Below are positions 24,974 through 34,069 of a stretch of DNA of 64,000 bases, piece after piece. Made by a program: the position numbers and the translations under genes. The stretch is from Fimenecus sp964540535 (lineage in GTDB: Bacteria; Bacillota; Clostridia; Oscillospirales; Acutalibacteraceae): positions 1 to 64,000 of the forward strand of contig CAZIMO010000008.1 of assembly GCA_964540535.1 (NCBI GenBank). The letters are read 5' to 3'. The first letter of the stretch is position 1. Every line of letters starts with the position of its first letter. The notes beneath the pieces were generated by a model, which saw only the letters and a list, made by a program, of their open reading frames with translations, did not search any database and was not told where the DNA came from.

Positions 24974-25867
24974 ATGGAATTCTTGATTATCCCTATCATT
25001 CTTATTGCGGTTATTATCGCAGTTATCGTGGCAAATGTACGTATTGTACCTCAGGCAAATGCCTATGTTATTGAGCGTTTGGGCGCCTATGACAAAACAT
25101 GGCAAACAGGACTTCATGTTAAAATCCCGATTATCGACAGAGTTGCAAAGCGTGTAAGCCTTAAAGAAGCGGTTGTAGACTTCCCGCCCCAGCCTGTTAT
25201 CACAAAGGATAATGTAACAATGTCAATCGACACTGTTGTGTTCTATCGCATTATAGATCCCAAGCTTTACACATACGGCGTTGAAAGACCTATGATGGCT
25301 ATTGAAAACCTTACAGCAACAACACTCCGTAACATCATCGGTGACCTTGAGCTTGACGCTACTCTTACATCAAGAGATACAATCAACTCAAAAATTACTG
25401 AGGTTCTTGACGAAGCAACAGACGCATGGGGTATCAAAATTAACCGTGTTGAGTTAAAGAATATTATGCCTCCCCGCGAAATTCAAGATTCAATGGAGAA
25501 GCAGATGAAGGCAGAGCGTGAGCGCCGTGAAAAGATTTTGCAGGCTGAAGGTGAAAAGAAAGCCGCAATCCTTGTTGCGGAGGGTGAAAAAGAATCTGCA
25601 ATTCTTCGCGCTGACGCTATCAAGGAGTCAAAAATTCGTGAAGCAGAGGGTGAAGCTGCTGCAATTCTTAAAATTCAAGAAGCGACTGCTGCCGGTATCG
25701 AAATGATTAACAATGTTAATCCCAGCCAGGAATTTATCAGCATCAAGGCTCTTGAGTCCTTTGAAAAGGCTGCTGACGGCAAGGCTACAAAGATTATTAT
25801 TCCGTCTGAAATTCAAGGACTTGCAGGTCTTGCAAGCTCACTGACAGAAATCGCAAAGAAAGACTAA
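24974..25867 (+). CDS. SPFH/stomatin-family membrane protein (slipin/QmcA-like)
   Basis: A 297-residue SPFH (band 7) protein that forms ring-like membrane scaffolds. One N-terminal membrane helix (FLIIPIILIAVIIAVIVAN) leads into VRIVPQANAYVIERLGAYDKTW, the classic SPFH start. Then come ISMSIDTVVFYRI-like strands (TMSIDTVVFYRIID), TLRNIIGDLELDATLTSRD, and a Glu/Ala/Lys coiled coil near 176-235 (AEGEKKAAILVAEGEKESAI). The NfeD-SPFH gene pair is a standard partnership. Fluidity control or protease scaffolding are the usual proposals. Confidence 0.94.
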   Translation: MEFLIIPIILIAVIIAVIVANVRIVPQANAYVIERLGAYDKTWQTGLHVKIPIIDRVAKRVSLKEAVVDFPPQPVITKDNVTMSIDTVVFYRIIDPKLYTYGVERPMMAIENLTATTLRNIIGDLELDATLTSRDTINSKITEVLDEATDAWGIKINRVELKNIMPPREIQDSMEKQMKAERERREKILQAEGEKKAAILVAEGEKESAILRADAIKESKIREAEGEAAAILKIQEATAAGIEMINNVNPSQEFISIKALESFEKAADGKATKIIIPSEIQGLAGLASSLTEIAKKD

Positions 25868-25882
25868 AAGGATGTTTGGCAA

Positions 25883-26749
25883 ATGAAACCGTTCTTGGCT
25901 GTTAATATTACCGAAAATAAGTATAACGAAACAATTAGTGGCAGTGAATTTATTGCTGAAAATGTTTCGCAGATGTATTCACAGGCTTTTGATAATGCCG
26001 CCGCCGATGCAATGAATTTGGCGGAAAAAGCAAAATTGCCGCTGCTTGTCCGTATTCTTCATTGGGTATGCGGATTTGTCGGAACAATACTTTTGATAGG
26101 TATAATAAGATCAGGGCGCGGCGATGACGGCATTGCCATCGCCCAAGCTTATCAAAATGCGCCGTGGATTTTTTGGGCATCCGGAATTTGCCTTGCCGTG
26201 TGGCTTGTTTTGACGATTATGGGACGAAAAAGAGAAAAAGAAACTGTTGAAAGCACCGAGGGTGACAACACAATGCGCCGTCTTGAAGCAGCTGCCGACA
26301 GTATCTACGAAGAATTCGGAGTACCTGAAACTGCCGAAAAGGTAGACGTTCTCGGATTAACCTATAAAATAAAAAACGGTGAACCTGTTGCCAAAGAAAA
26401 AGGCTTTAATCCGACTGCGTATATTTTCGCGGAATTCAGGGCTTATGTTCAAGACGGAAATCTGTTTTTGGCAGATTTAGAGCATAAATATGCTTTTTCG
26501 CTTGCCGAACTCAAAGCGATAAGAACAGTTAAGAAGAGTATTTCAGCTTCAGGCTGGAATAAAGAGGTTAAGCCCACAAAAGGCGAGTATAAGCCATATA
26601 AAATGCAGATTGACGATTTTGACTGCGTTCATTTCAAGCCGTATCACATTCTTGAATTGGTGCATAATGGCGAAGCTTGGGGAATATACTTCCCCTGTTA
26701 TGAGCTGAAAGCCTTTGAAAAGCTCACAGGACTTATCGCAGAACAGTAA
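25883..26749 (+). CDS. Two-helix membrane protein with C-terminal cytoplasmic domain, unknown
   Basis: A 288-residue protein I do not recognise. A 55-residue polar N-terminus precedes two membrane helices (near 56-76 and 93-112) and a larger soluble domain from about 130. This has a mixed alpha/beta pattern (ADSIYEEFGVPETAEKVDVL, YIFAEFRAYVQDGNLFLAD, YHILELVHNGEAWGIYFP) that looks PH-like, an impression only. It lies 15 bases after the SPFH gene and before the operon terminator. It may be a client or regulator of the NfeD/SPFH scaffold. Confidence 0.75.
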   Translation: MKPFLAVNITENKYNETISGSEFIAENVSQMYSQAFDNAAADAMNLAEKAKLPLLVRILHWVCGFVGTILLIGIIRSGRGDDGIAIAQAYQNAPWIFWASGICLAVWLVLTIMGRKREKETVESTEGDNTMRRLEAAADSIYEEFGVPETAEKVDVLGLTYKIKNGEPVAKEKGFNPTAYIFAEFRAYVQDGNLFLADLEHKYAFSLAELKAIRTVKKSISASGWNKEVKPTKGEYKPYKMQIDDFDCVHFKPYHILELVHNGEAWGIYFPCYELKAFEKLTGLIAEQ

Positions 26750-26800
26750 AAATCGTATACTATAATATATATGAGTTTTGTATACTGCCGATTCTATAAC

Positions 26801-26840
26801 AAAAGCGTTGAGGTTTTAAAATCTCAACGCTTTTAGTTTT
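26801..26840 (+). terminator. Rho-independent terminator after the SPFH operon
   Basis: AAAAGCGTTGAG (26801-26812) pairs perfectly with CTCAACGCTTTT (26823-26834), then AGTTTTATC. Confidence 0.85.
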
Positions 26841-27239
26841 ATCAAAAACATAACCGAAAGCCAAGATTTCAACAGAACTTGCCGGTAGCTGAATACAGCT
26901 TTTGTCCACGGGTAAAAATAAAACACTGTGCTGACAGAATATAGTTTTTAATTATAGTTAAAAAAAGTCTGAACAAGAATTTTAGGTAAATAAAAACATC
27001 CGCGGAGCAGTACTGAACATTAAGGACTTTGTTTGTTTAGTAAATAGCTTGAATTAAAGTAAATTTAGTTAGTTTACAACTAATTCTTACAAATACAGTC
27101 GATTTTTAATGTTTATTTTGCACAACAAAAAGTATTGACAAATAAAAAAAATTGTTATAAACTAAAAAATAGTAAAATAGGTAAAAAGTGAGATATTATC
27201 TGATTTTTTATAATGTATTTTATATAGGAGGCACTTGTT
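26841..27239. other. Long upstream region of the surface-protein operon
   Basis: About 400 bases, mostly AT-rich and without a gene. Overlapping inverted repeats TTAGTT (27065-27070)/AACTAA (27078-27083) and GTAAA/TTTAC near 27059-27077 lie 50-75 bases upstream of the promoter. A second TATAAT at 27209-27214 lacks a -35 box. The length suggests several regulatory inputs. Confidence 0.55.
27135..27163 (+). promoter_or_regulatory. Putative promoter of the surface-protein operon
   Basis: A perfect TTGACA (27135-27140) is followed by TATAAA (27156-27161, spacing 15) or TAAACT (27158-27163, spacing 17). It lies about 80 bases before the first gene. Confidence 0.55.
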
Positions 27240-28070
27240 TTGGCAGAATATATTATTAAAACAGGAAATGATTATACAGAATCATATTTTAATAAAGATA
27301 CAGGCTTTGAGGCAGGCTATTATACCGTTAAAGAGATGAAAGCTCTTTATCCCGACGGCGGTATCCGTGTGGTGGGTCAGCTTAAATACGGTAAGGACCA
27401 AACAGGCATTCTTGCTGTTGACGGTATTGAAGAACCCGTTTACAAGGCAACCTCCGGCGCAAGATACAAAACGGTTGGTTATATTGAGCTTGAAACAGGC
27501 TCCTTTATTGCGGTTAAGAAAGATAATCTTGGGGTAATTATTCTTTGGATTATTCTTGGGCTTATTGTTCTTGCAGGTCTTATTTTCGGAATGACAAAAA
27601 TTATTAAGACAGGCGGCGAACCCGAACCGTCAACCAAACCGCCTTTTGTGCTTGATAACGGTCAGGAGTTTGGCGAGGGTCAGCTTGATCTTCCCGAAAA
27701 GATTGATACTTCAACAAAGAATGTTACAATCGTCGGAATTCCCGAAATCAAATTCAAGGCAAATCAGAAAGAGCAGAACGTAATTCTTACAAACCATAAG
27801 AAGAACGAAGGCGTCTGCTTTATGGAATTTACGATTTATCTTGATAAAAACGGCAACAAGGCTATTGATGACGGTGACGAAATGATTTACAAATCGGGTC
27901 TTGTTCAGCCCGGATATTCAATTTCAAAGTTCTCAATTGACAGAACTTTAGATGTGGGCGAATATGACGCAGTTGTTATGCAGCAGCCATATTCATTTGA
28001 TCAGCAAAGAACCAAGCTTAACAATATGGTGGTTGCAACAAAAATTATTGTAACCGAGTCAGAGGACTAA
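27240..28070 (+). CDS. Single-pass membrane protein with external SGL-PG Ig-like domain
   Basis: First gene of the surface operon, 276 residues, starting with TTG eight bases after AGGAGG. The cytoplasmic N-terminus (1-94) has no signal peptide and a strand-rich pattern (YIIKTGNDYTESYF, GGIRVVGQLKYGKDQ). One membrane helix follows (about 96-118), then a Pro-rich linker and an external Ig-like domain (about 165-276). The domain carries VCFMEFTIYLDKNGN and MIYKSGLVQPG, then FSIDRTLDVGEYDAVV. That domain occurs twice in the secreted protein at 17567-18838. A cytoplasmic domain coupled to an external one suggests a sensor or an assembly platform. Function unknown. Confidence 0.78.
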   Translation: MAEYIIKTGNDYTESYFNKDTGFEAGYYTVKEMKALYPDGGIRVVGQLKYGKDQTGILAVDGIEEPVYKATSGARYKTVGYIELETGSFIAVKKDNLGVIILWIILGLIVLAGLIFGMTKIIKTGGEPEPSTKPPFVLDNGQEFGEGQLDLPEKIDTSTKNVTIVGIPEIKFKANQKEQNVILTNHKKNEGVCFMEFTIYLDKNGNKAIDDGDEMIYKSGLVQPGYSISKFSIDRTLDVGEYDAVVMQQPYSFDQQRTKLNNMVVATKIIVTESED

Positions 28071-28113
28071 TACTTAATTTATATAGACAGTTTGAAAGAA
28101 AGGAAGATTGAGA

Positions 28114-31100
28114 ATGAAAAAGAAGAGTGTACCGAAAAAAGCTCTTGCTATTCTCTTGAGCCTTATTATGCTCGCGACATCGGTTCCGCTTGCCATAATA
28201 AGTTATGCGGCAGGCGCCTATAACCCTGCGCCCTATTTCAGCGAAGAGGCGATCGCTGCGGGTGCTGATGCATGGCTTGATGATTACGGCAATGTCAGAG
28301 TTGTTTTCCCAAGTGCAACACCTGTTGATACTTACAAGGGCGACCCTTTAACAATTTCATTCTATATTCTTGAGCTTGTTGATTTGGGCGCAAAGAATTC
28401 TGTTCACAAAGAGGTTGTTTTAGACACTATTAAAGCCACGGGCAGATCGGCAACATTTAAAGCTGCTGATATCGGCAAAATCGATCTTAATAAAAACCGA
28501 TACAGCGTGTCGATTATGGCGGTTGACAGTGAAAACTGGTTTTCGTTGCCGATTCACACAAGTGTTACAGATGTTCCTCAAATAGACCTTGACCCCGAAG
28601 TGTTTATGCCGCTTTCAACAAGCAGTACGGCAGTTCGTGAAATCGCAACATTTGACAGCTCAACCAGCTCGGATGATACAACAGTAACAACAGGCAATGC
28701 TCTTATATATAGAGGTATTGCCGCTGAGGCAGGTACAGAAGACCTTTCAGACGGTATAGGTGATACTTCCGCACTCGGATTTATAATGTATGATCAGCCT
28801 GAAGGCACTCAGACATTCTATACGGCTTATTCCCGCCAGACTTGGGATTTTAAGGGCGCTGAAGAGGTTTGGTATTGGCTTGATTTTTCAGATGTAGACA
28901 TTCAAGGGCTTGCGTTTAGTCTTGGCGCTCAATGTAAAACCATTACAGGCTGGGCAGACGGTAAGACTGTTGATGTTGAAGAAAACGAAATTATTCAATA
29001 TTCAACAAAAGGAACGACTGCAACCGGTTATACAGGCGAAGCTCCTTATGTTTATGTTCAGCGAGAAGACATCGGCTGGGATAAGGTAATGATGAATGAC
29101 GGTACTATTGACCTCGCCAATTTCCAGGGCTATGTCCGTATTCCAGTTAAGTTTTTCTGTTCGACAGAAGATAGATATATTAATACAACAAACTCAGAAC
29201 TCGGAACAGACAATTCATCTGTTATTGCGTCAACAAGCAATCCGTTTGCAAGCAGTAGTAATCTTAGACCCCAAACACAGGCAAACGGTGACGCCTATGT
29301 CGCAACACAGATAGCGGCTTCTCCGATTTTAGCTGACCCTGCCGGAACTCCTGTTACGGAAGCCTTGATGCTGCAGTACCGTAAATTTAACTGCGCAGAG
29401 CATAAAAAGCTTGGTATCAATGTCGGCTCAATGGACGGTTGGGATATTGGCTATATGCCCGCTGCTGCGGTCGGTAGTGGAAGTGATAACGCATTATACA
29501 CAACTAAAACCGATTCAAAGAGAGCAATTGTTGATTTATCAAAAGGTACAGTTACAAGAAACGATGATTCATACCGTGCAATAGAAGACTTAAAAACTGT
29601 TGGTTTTTCTTTTGAAGGCGCTACAGAAGATGCTATGCAGCACAGCTTCTTTGTTGATAATATCTTCTTTTACCGTACAGACGGCGGCGCTTATTCTGAA
29701 AACAGCCTTAACGGCAATCCCAATACGGGCGACCCAATTATAAACTATTACAACGAAGAGCTTGAAATTTCAAAAATTATTTTTGAAGAAATTGATAAAT
29801 ATATTGAATATCCAGACTGGGCAGATTACCGACAGGTTAAATATATTCGTTCTTTAATCAGCGAATACAAAGAGGTTTTAACTGCAAACGGCAAGTCTAC
29901 AGCGTTCCTTGAAGACGCAAATCTTGCTCAAACAGCCAAAAATCTTAATAAAGATTCTTGGGAAGTTTTACAAAAAGCGCTTGCCGATTGTCAGGCCGAG
30001 GGAACTTTAGCAACTGCAAATTCAGATAAATATGACTTGGTTCCCACTATTGTGCAAACAATGGAAAAGCTTCCGCCTCCTGAAAGAATAACGTCAGTAA
30101 GCGAAACTCTCCGTAACGAAATCAATAAGATTTCAAAGGCTTATTTGTTTCTTAATATCGGTCAGCTTCAAATGCTCGGTAACGACGAAGAACAAAAAAT
30201 CCTTGATTATATCGCTCTTCTTGACGGTATGGTTGCCAACGATGACGAATTTGTCGTAGGTCAACAGCTTGCCGACTATCCGTTCATTGTATTTAATGAC
30301 TTTGAAAATAATGAAATTGGCGAACAGTCTTGGCGGCTTGAAGACGATAAAAATGCTTATACCGCAGGCTACAATGGCGGTACGGGCAACCTTACAAGCG
30401 ACTGGCGGCACCTTAAATCACTTGTAACATATACAGTAACAGGCAACAACAAGATTACCGACAAAGACTATTACGGGTATGGCACAGGAAGCGGAGATGC
30501 GTTAAACGGCAGAGTGCATTATAAGGCGTCATGGGCTGAAATTACCGATAACGGTTATTTGAATTCCAATGCAGCAACAATGTATGTTGACAGTTCATTT
30601 ACATCTTCCGATAACAGCGGCGTATACCATACAATTACCGTTACAAGACACGGCAAAGACGCAAATTCTTGGGAAGAAATGCAGGCTAACAACACAAGTC
30701 TTGACAACCTCGGTGCATTGGCAAGGTCAAGTTCAGTAGCTTTGCGTGAAAATCCGTTGTCATTGATTTTATATGTTGACTTCAGTGAAATTTCAAATTT
30801 CAATTTCACGGTTAATATATTTACAAAGAATTCAAGCGGTAATGACATAAAATACCGCCCGGATATGGGTACCGGTATTTTTGATAGTTCCGAAACAAAC
30901 AGAATGTATCAGATTCTTGATCCCGAAACCGGTGAATGGGTTACTAACCATACGAAGAGTGAATGGTGCTTTACTTCTAACCTGGCAAATCCCGAATGGG
31001 GAGATACTTTAGCGCTTGACGGATACAGGGGATACATTAAAATACCGTTACAGCACTTTAAAAACGGCGTAAATGACGGTATGGATAAAAATGCAGATTT

Positions 31101-33036
31101 GTTAAACAACATTTATGCTATTCAGTTTGCTATCGGCGGTATGAACGGCGACTCACTTGATGAAAAAACATTCTCAATTGATAATATAGGTTTCACTTAC
31201 GATACCGCAAAATACGCAGATTACGGTCACAAATCTTATGCAGAAGTTTTCAACGCTAAATCTCTTCCTGCTAAAACTTTTGAAGATGCAGTATCAGAAA
31301 TTGATATTTACGATACTGTGATATTGGCAGAAAAGGTTGCTGAAGTGCAGGCTCTTTATGATGCGCTTCCTGAATATCAAAAGACGATTGTTGCTTCTGC
31401 AAAAGCTACTCTTGATGAATACAAAGCTTATGCAGACGGAACAAAAACTCTTCCCGCGCCTGTTTATTCGCCCGACGAGCTTTCAGCGCTTATTTCGGCT
31501 CTGCCCGAAGCAGTAAGAACAGCTGTTATTACAGGCGAGAACGATATTCCTTATCCCGGATTTACAGCGGGTCAGGTAGATTATGCTTCGTTTGGAATTG
31601 ACAAAGAAACTGCTGAAACAATTGTTTCTTATTACACAGACAGCTATTCAAGATATTCAAATGCCGAAAAAGCTTCTCTTGGAAACGCTAATGAGCTGTT
31701 GGTGGCTTACAATGTATCAATGCGTACCACAAATACTCTTGAAAACATTAAAGCCGACTCAATTTCGTTCCTGCCAAAGCTTACTGCGGTTTATGAACAA
31801 AAGCTTGACGATGCGGGCAATTCACTCGGTAACTTTGTAAGAATTGCCGACAGAGAAGACATTAACAGCTTCTGGGAGTCAGAATATTACCCAATGCAGT
31901 ATTATTCAAAGACTTCTATTGACGATGGCTTGATTTACGAACAGCTTACCAATACTTCACGCGGTGTTATATATTACCTTAATAATACAAAAGAATATGA
32001 TTTAGACGGCGACGGAACAGTCGATGTTCAAGGCGGTATTCTTACTTTCCGTGATAAGATGCAGTCAATTTATGATATGGCAAACGAACATATCACAAAT
32101 AAAACTCTTTTCACGGATGAAGAGCTTCAAAGCGTTAAGGATATTATTAAAGAGTATAATGCGTTACTTCGTGCATACTACAGTATCGAAGAGCTTTATC
32201 AGCTTGAGCAGGATATTATAGCTCTCTTCCCCACAGCTTTTGCGGATGAGCTTGAAGTGACAGAAATTATGCTCACAGACGATAATCCTACAGGCGATTC
32301 GGTATCCTATAATGTTACTTATTCAGAAATTCTCGATTATGATAACAGCGGTGATTATTACTTTGTAAGAATTTCTTCGGAAAACGGTGAAATGACAAAC
32401 GCTTACGGCGAAGCAGTTCCTTATAACATCGCCATCAACGGAAATTCAGTTGCGGCTGATGCGATTTCCGGTGAAAATTGCTACACGGCAACTGTTCCGA
32501 ACAATGTATCTACGCCGGATGCTCCTATAAGTTATGTAATTACACCGTCAGTCAGCAAAAACCCCAGCGTTTTGAATGCATTGGCAAGCGATACTCTCAC
32601 GGTTGAGCTTGTTTTAATGGAAAACGGCGTTGAAACAGTGGTTGATACGCAGACAATTGAAGTTACATACTCAATGGGTGACGGATATACGGTTACAATC
32701 CCTGCAAGCTTCCCTGTTGAATGGAACGATTCGGAAGCACAGGATGTATCATATTCAGTAACAACTGCAATGGCGGCTGCTTCAAGCCTTAAAGTAGGTG
32801 TTACAAGCGACGGAACAAACGAAATGCCAAGCGTTACCGACGCGAGCTTGAAATTAAAGTATTCAACAGAAAACTTTGTTGAAACAACCTTCGGTAACAA
32901 GGAAACAGACGCGAAACCCGACCCGGCACCAACGGTTACGGTCAGCGGTTGGGGTGATGTTCCGGTCGGCGAATATAAAACAATTTTAACATATACTGTC
33001 GTTTATGATGATGGTTCAGGCGACAGTACAGAATAA
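28114..33036 (+). CDS. Giant secreted surface protein with two jelly-roll-like modules and a subunit-like C-terminus
   Basis: A 1640-residue exported protein with signal peptide ending near ISYAAGA (about 35). Two related ligand-binding-like regions are visible. The first shares VWYWLDFSDVDI near 253, GYVRIPVKFF near 341 and FFVDNIFFYR near 514. The second has LILYVDFSEI near 886, GYIKIPLQHF near 975 and FSIDNIGFTY near 1022. These patterns recall carbohydrate-binding beta-sandwiches. Helical segments separate them (about 550-720 and 1050-1400). The last 110 residues (from YTVTIPASFPVEW near 1526) match the module of the small proteins encoded next. The ATG at 28114 fits AAGGAAG better than TTG at 28108. 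It lacks an anchor or sortase motif. Role inferred: adhesin or tip/base unit of a surface assembly. Confidence 0.8.
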   Translation: MKKKSVPKKALAILLSLIMLATSVPLAIISYAAGAYNPAPYFSEEAIAAGADAWLDDYGNVRVVFPSATPVDTYKGDPLTISFYILELVDLGAKNSVHKEVVLDTIKATGRSATFKAADIGKIDLNKNRYSVSIMAVDSENWFSLPIHTSVTDVPQIDLDPEVFMPLSTSSTAVREIATFDSSTSSDDTTVTTGNALIYRGIAAEAGTEDLSDGIGDTSALGFIMYDQPEGTQTFYTAYSRQTWDFKGAEEVWYWLDFSDVDIQGLAFSLGAQCKTITGWADGKTVDVEENEIIQYSTKGTTATGYTGEAPYVYVQREDIGWDKVMMNDGTIDLANFQGYVRIPVKFFCSTEDRYINTTNSELGTDNSSVIASTSNPFASSSNLRPQTQANGDAYVATQIAASPILADPAGTPVTEALMLQYRKFNCAEHKKLGINVGSMDGWDIGYMPAAAVGSGSDNALYTTKTDSKRAIVDLSKGTVTRNDDSYRAIEDLKTVGFSFEGATEDAMQHSFFVDNIFFYRTDGGAYSENSLNGNPNTGDPIINYYNEELEISKIIFEEIDKYIEYPDWADYRQVKYIRSLISEYKEVLTANGKSTAFLEDANLAQTAKNLNKDSWEVLQKALADCQAEGTLATANSDKYDLVPTIVQTMEKLPPPERITSVSETLRNEINKISKAYLFLNIGQLQMLGNDEEQKILDYIALLDGMVANDDEFVVGQQLADYPFIVFNDFENNEIGEQSWRLEDDKNAYTAGYNGGTGNLTSDWRHLKSLVTYTVTGNNKITDKDYYGYGTGSGDALNGRVHYKASWAEITDNGYLNSNAATMYVDSSFTSSDNSGVYHTITVTRHGKDANSWEEMQANNTSLDNLGALARSSSVALRENPLSLILYVDFSEISNFNFTVNIFTKNSSGNDIKYRPDMGTGIFDSSETNRMYQILDPETGEWVTNHTKSEWCFTSNLANPEWGDTLALDGYRGYIKIPLQHFKNGVNDGMDKNADLLNNIYAIQFAIGGMNGDSLDEKTFSIDNIGFTYDTAKYADYGHKSYAEVFNAKSLPAKTFEDAVSEIDIYDTVILAEKVAEVQALYDALPEYQKTIVASAKATLDEYKAYADGTKTLPAPVYSPDELSALISALPEAVRTAVITGENDIPYPGFTAGQVDYASFGIDKETAETIVSYYTDSYSRYSNAEKASLGNANELLVAYNVSMRTTNTLENIKADSISFLPKLTAVYEQKLDDAGNSLGNFVRIADREDINSFWESEYYPMQYYSKTSIDDGLIYEQLTNTSRGVIYYLNNTKEYDLDGDGTVDVQGGILTFRDKMQSIYDMANEHITNKTLFTDEELQSVKDIIKEYNALLRAYYSIEELYQLEQDIIALFPTAFADELEVTEIMLTDDNPTGDSVSYNVTYSEILDYDNSGDYYFVRISSENGEMTNAYGEAVPYNIAINGNSVAADAISGENCYTATVPNNVSTPDAPISYVITPSVSKNPSVLNALASDTLTVELVLMENGVETVVDTQTIEVTYSMGDGYTVTIPASFPVEWNDSEAQDVSYSVTTAMAAASSLKVGVTSDGTNEMPSVTDASLKLKYSTENFVETTFGNKETDAKPDPAPTVTVSGWGDVPVGEYKTILTYTVVYDDGSGDSTE

Positions 33037-33047
33037 GGGAGGAGATG

Positions 33048-33506
33048 ATGTTTAATATGAAAAAAGCTTTGTCCGCGTATCTTGCGGTATTGATGCTTTT
33101 GCTTTGTGTAATGTCCGCTTTTGCGGCGGATCAATCAATGGAAATTTCCACAAAGCCGGAAGTTGATTATATAATTTCTTTTCCCGCGGATGTGGAAATC
33201 CCATGGATGACAGATACCATGGAAATCGGCGAGGTCAAAGCAGAAAAATTGCTTATTGCACCAACCAAAACAGTCAAAGTTTCAGTAACTTCTGAAAATG
33301 ACTGCAAGCTTGTAAATTCTGCCGATTCTAACAGAACAATCGCATATGAACTCGGCGGACACGAAAACATTGCCTTCTTACCGGGTGATTACGGCAGGGC
33401 ATTTCCCCTCGCAGTAACAATTTCGCAGGTACAGTGGCTAAAAGCGGCATCAGGTAAGCATAGTGATGTTCTTACATTCACTATCGAATACACCGACGCT
33501 GTTTAA
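33048..33506 (+). CDS. Small secreted module protein, array member 1 (divergent)
   Basis: First and most divergent of ten tandem paralogs, 152 residues. The signal peptide (KKALSAYLAVLMLLLCVMSAFA) differs from the others. The mature part keeps the framework: FPADVEIPW in place of TIPA..I.W, VKVSVTSENDCKL, YELGG, then DVLTFTIEYTDAV. It is closest in order to the giant gene, 11 bases away. Starts at 33045, 33048 and 33057 are all in frame; 33048 has GGGAGG at five bases. Possibly the linker between the giant protein and the repeating subunits, as an inference. Confidence 0.78.
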   Translation: MFNMKKALSAYLAVLMLLLCVMSAFAADQSMEISTKPEVDYIISFPADVEIPWMTDTMEIGEVKAEKLLIAPTKTVKVSVTSENDCKLVNSADSNRTIAYELGGHENIAFLPGDYGRAFPLAVTISQVQWLKAASGKHSDVLTFTIEYTDAV

Positions 33507-33546
33507 ATATTAAAAAAATGTATTTAATACAAAGGAGAAAACAGTT

Positions 33547-34029
33547 ATGAAAAAAGTTCTTTCTTTAATGCTCGCATTTGTAATGATGCTTTCAATCTGC
33601 ATCCCCGCTTTTGCTGCTGAACTTAATGAGAAGCCCTCACAGGCAGGCGATATTATCATCAGCACTGACACAAAAGATAAAAACGGCAACGATGCAGAGC
33701 AGTACCTCGTTACAATTCCTGCTGACACAGTTATTCCTTGGGGCGAACCTGAAACAGATGTTTCTTACACAGTTGAAGCTCACCTTACAAGAAATAACAG
33801 AGTTAAGGTTACAGTTGCAGGCACAGGCGCTATGACAACTGCTGACAACGCTTACTCACTTGCTTACACACTCAGCGGTGAAACAGAGTACACTACAGCT
33901 TCTGCCAATGTTTACCCTGCAGCTACACAGGAGCTTAAAGTTCTTGTTGCTGACAACGCTTGGAACACAGCAGTAGTTGAAGCATACAGCGATATCCTTA
34001 CTTACACATCTGAAATTGTAGCAGCATAA
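33547..34029 (+). CDS. Small secreted module protein, array member 2
   Basis: 160 residues with a cleavable signal peptide (cut after IPAFA) and a mature part of about 135. It has the framework YLVTIPADTVIPW, a YTVEAHL strand, RVKVTVAG, SLAYTLSGE, then AWNTAVVEAYSDILTYTSEIV. No cysteine, anchor or membrane helix is present. It follows member 1 after 40 bases with AAGGAG before the ATG and no terminator between. Confidence 0.8.
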   Translation: MKKVLSLMLAFVMMLSICIPAFAAELNEKPSQAGDIIISTDTKDKNGNDAEQYLVTIPADTVIPWGEPETDVSYTVEAHLTRNNRVKVTVAGTGAMTTADNAYSLAYTLSGETEYTTASANVYPAATQELKVLVADNAWNTAVVEAYSDILTYTSEIVAA

Positions 34030-34069
34030 TTTAAGCTGTTTAATAAAATCATAAGGAGAAAAATAAGTT

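Noticed and set aside
17567..27239. Invertible promoter controlling the surface operon
   Set aside because: The inverted repeats upstream of 27240 are only 5-6 bp and do not flank the promoter; no site-specific recombinase gene is present.
28114..33036. Polysaccharide lyase or glycoside hydrolase assignment for the giant protein
   Set aside because: No catalytic motif or known family core was recognised; only binding-like modules and helical spacers.
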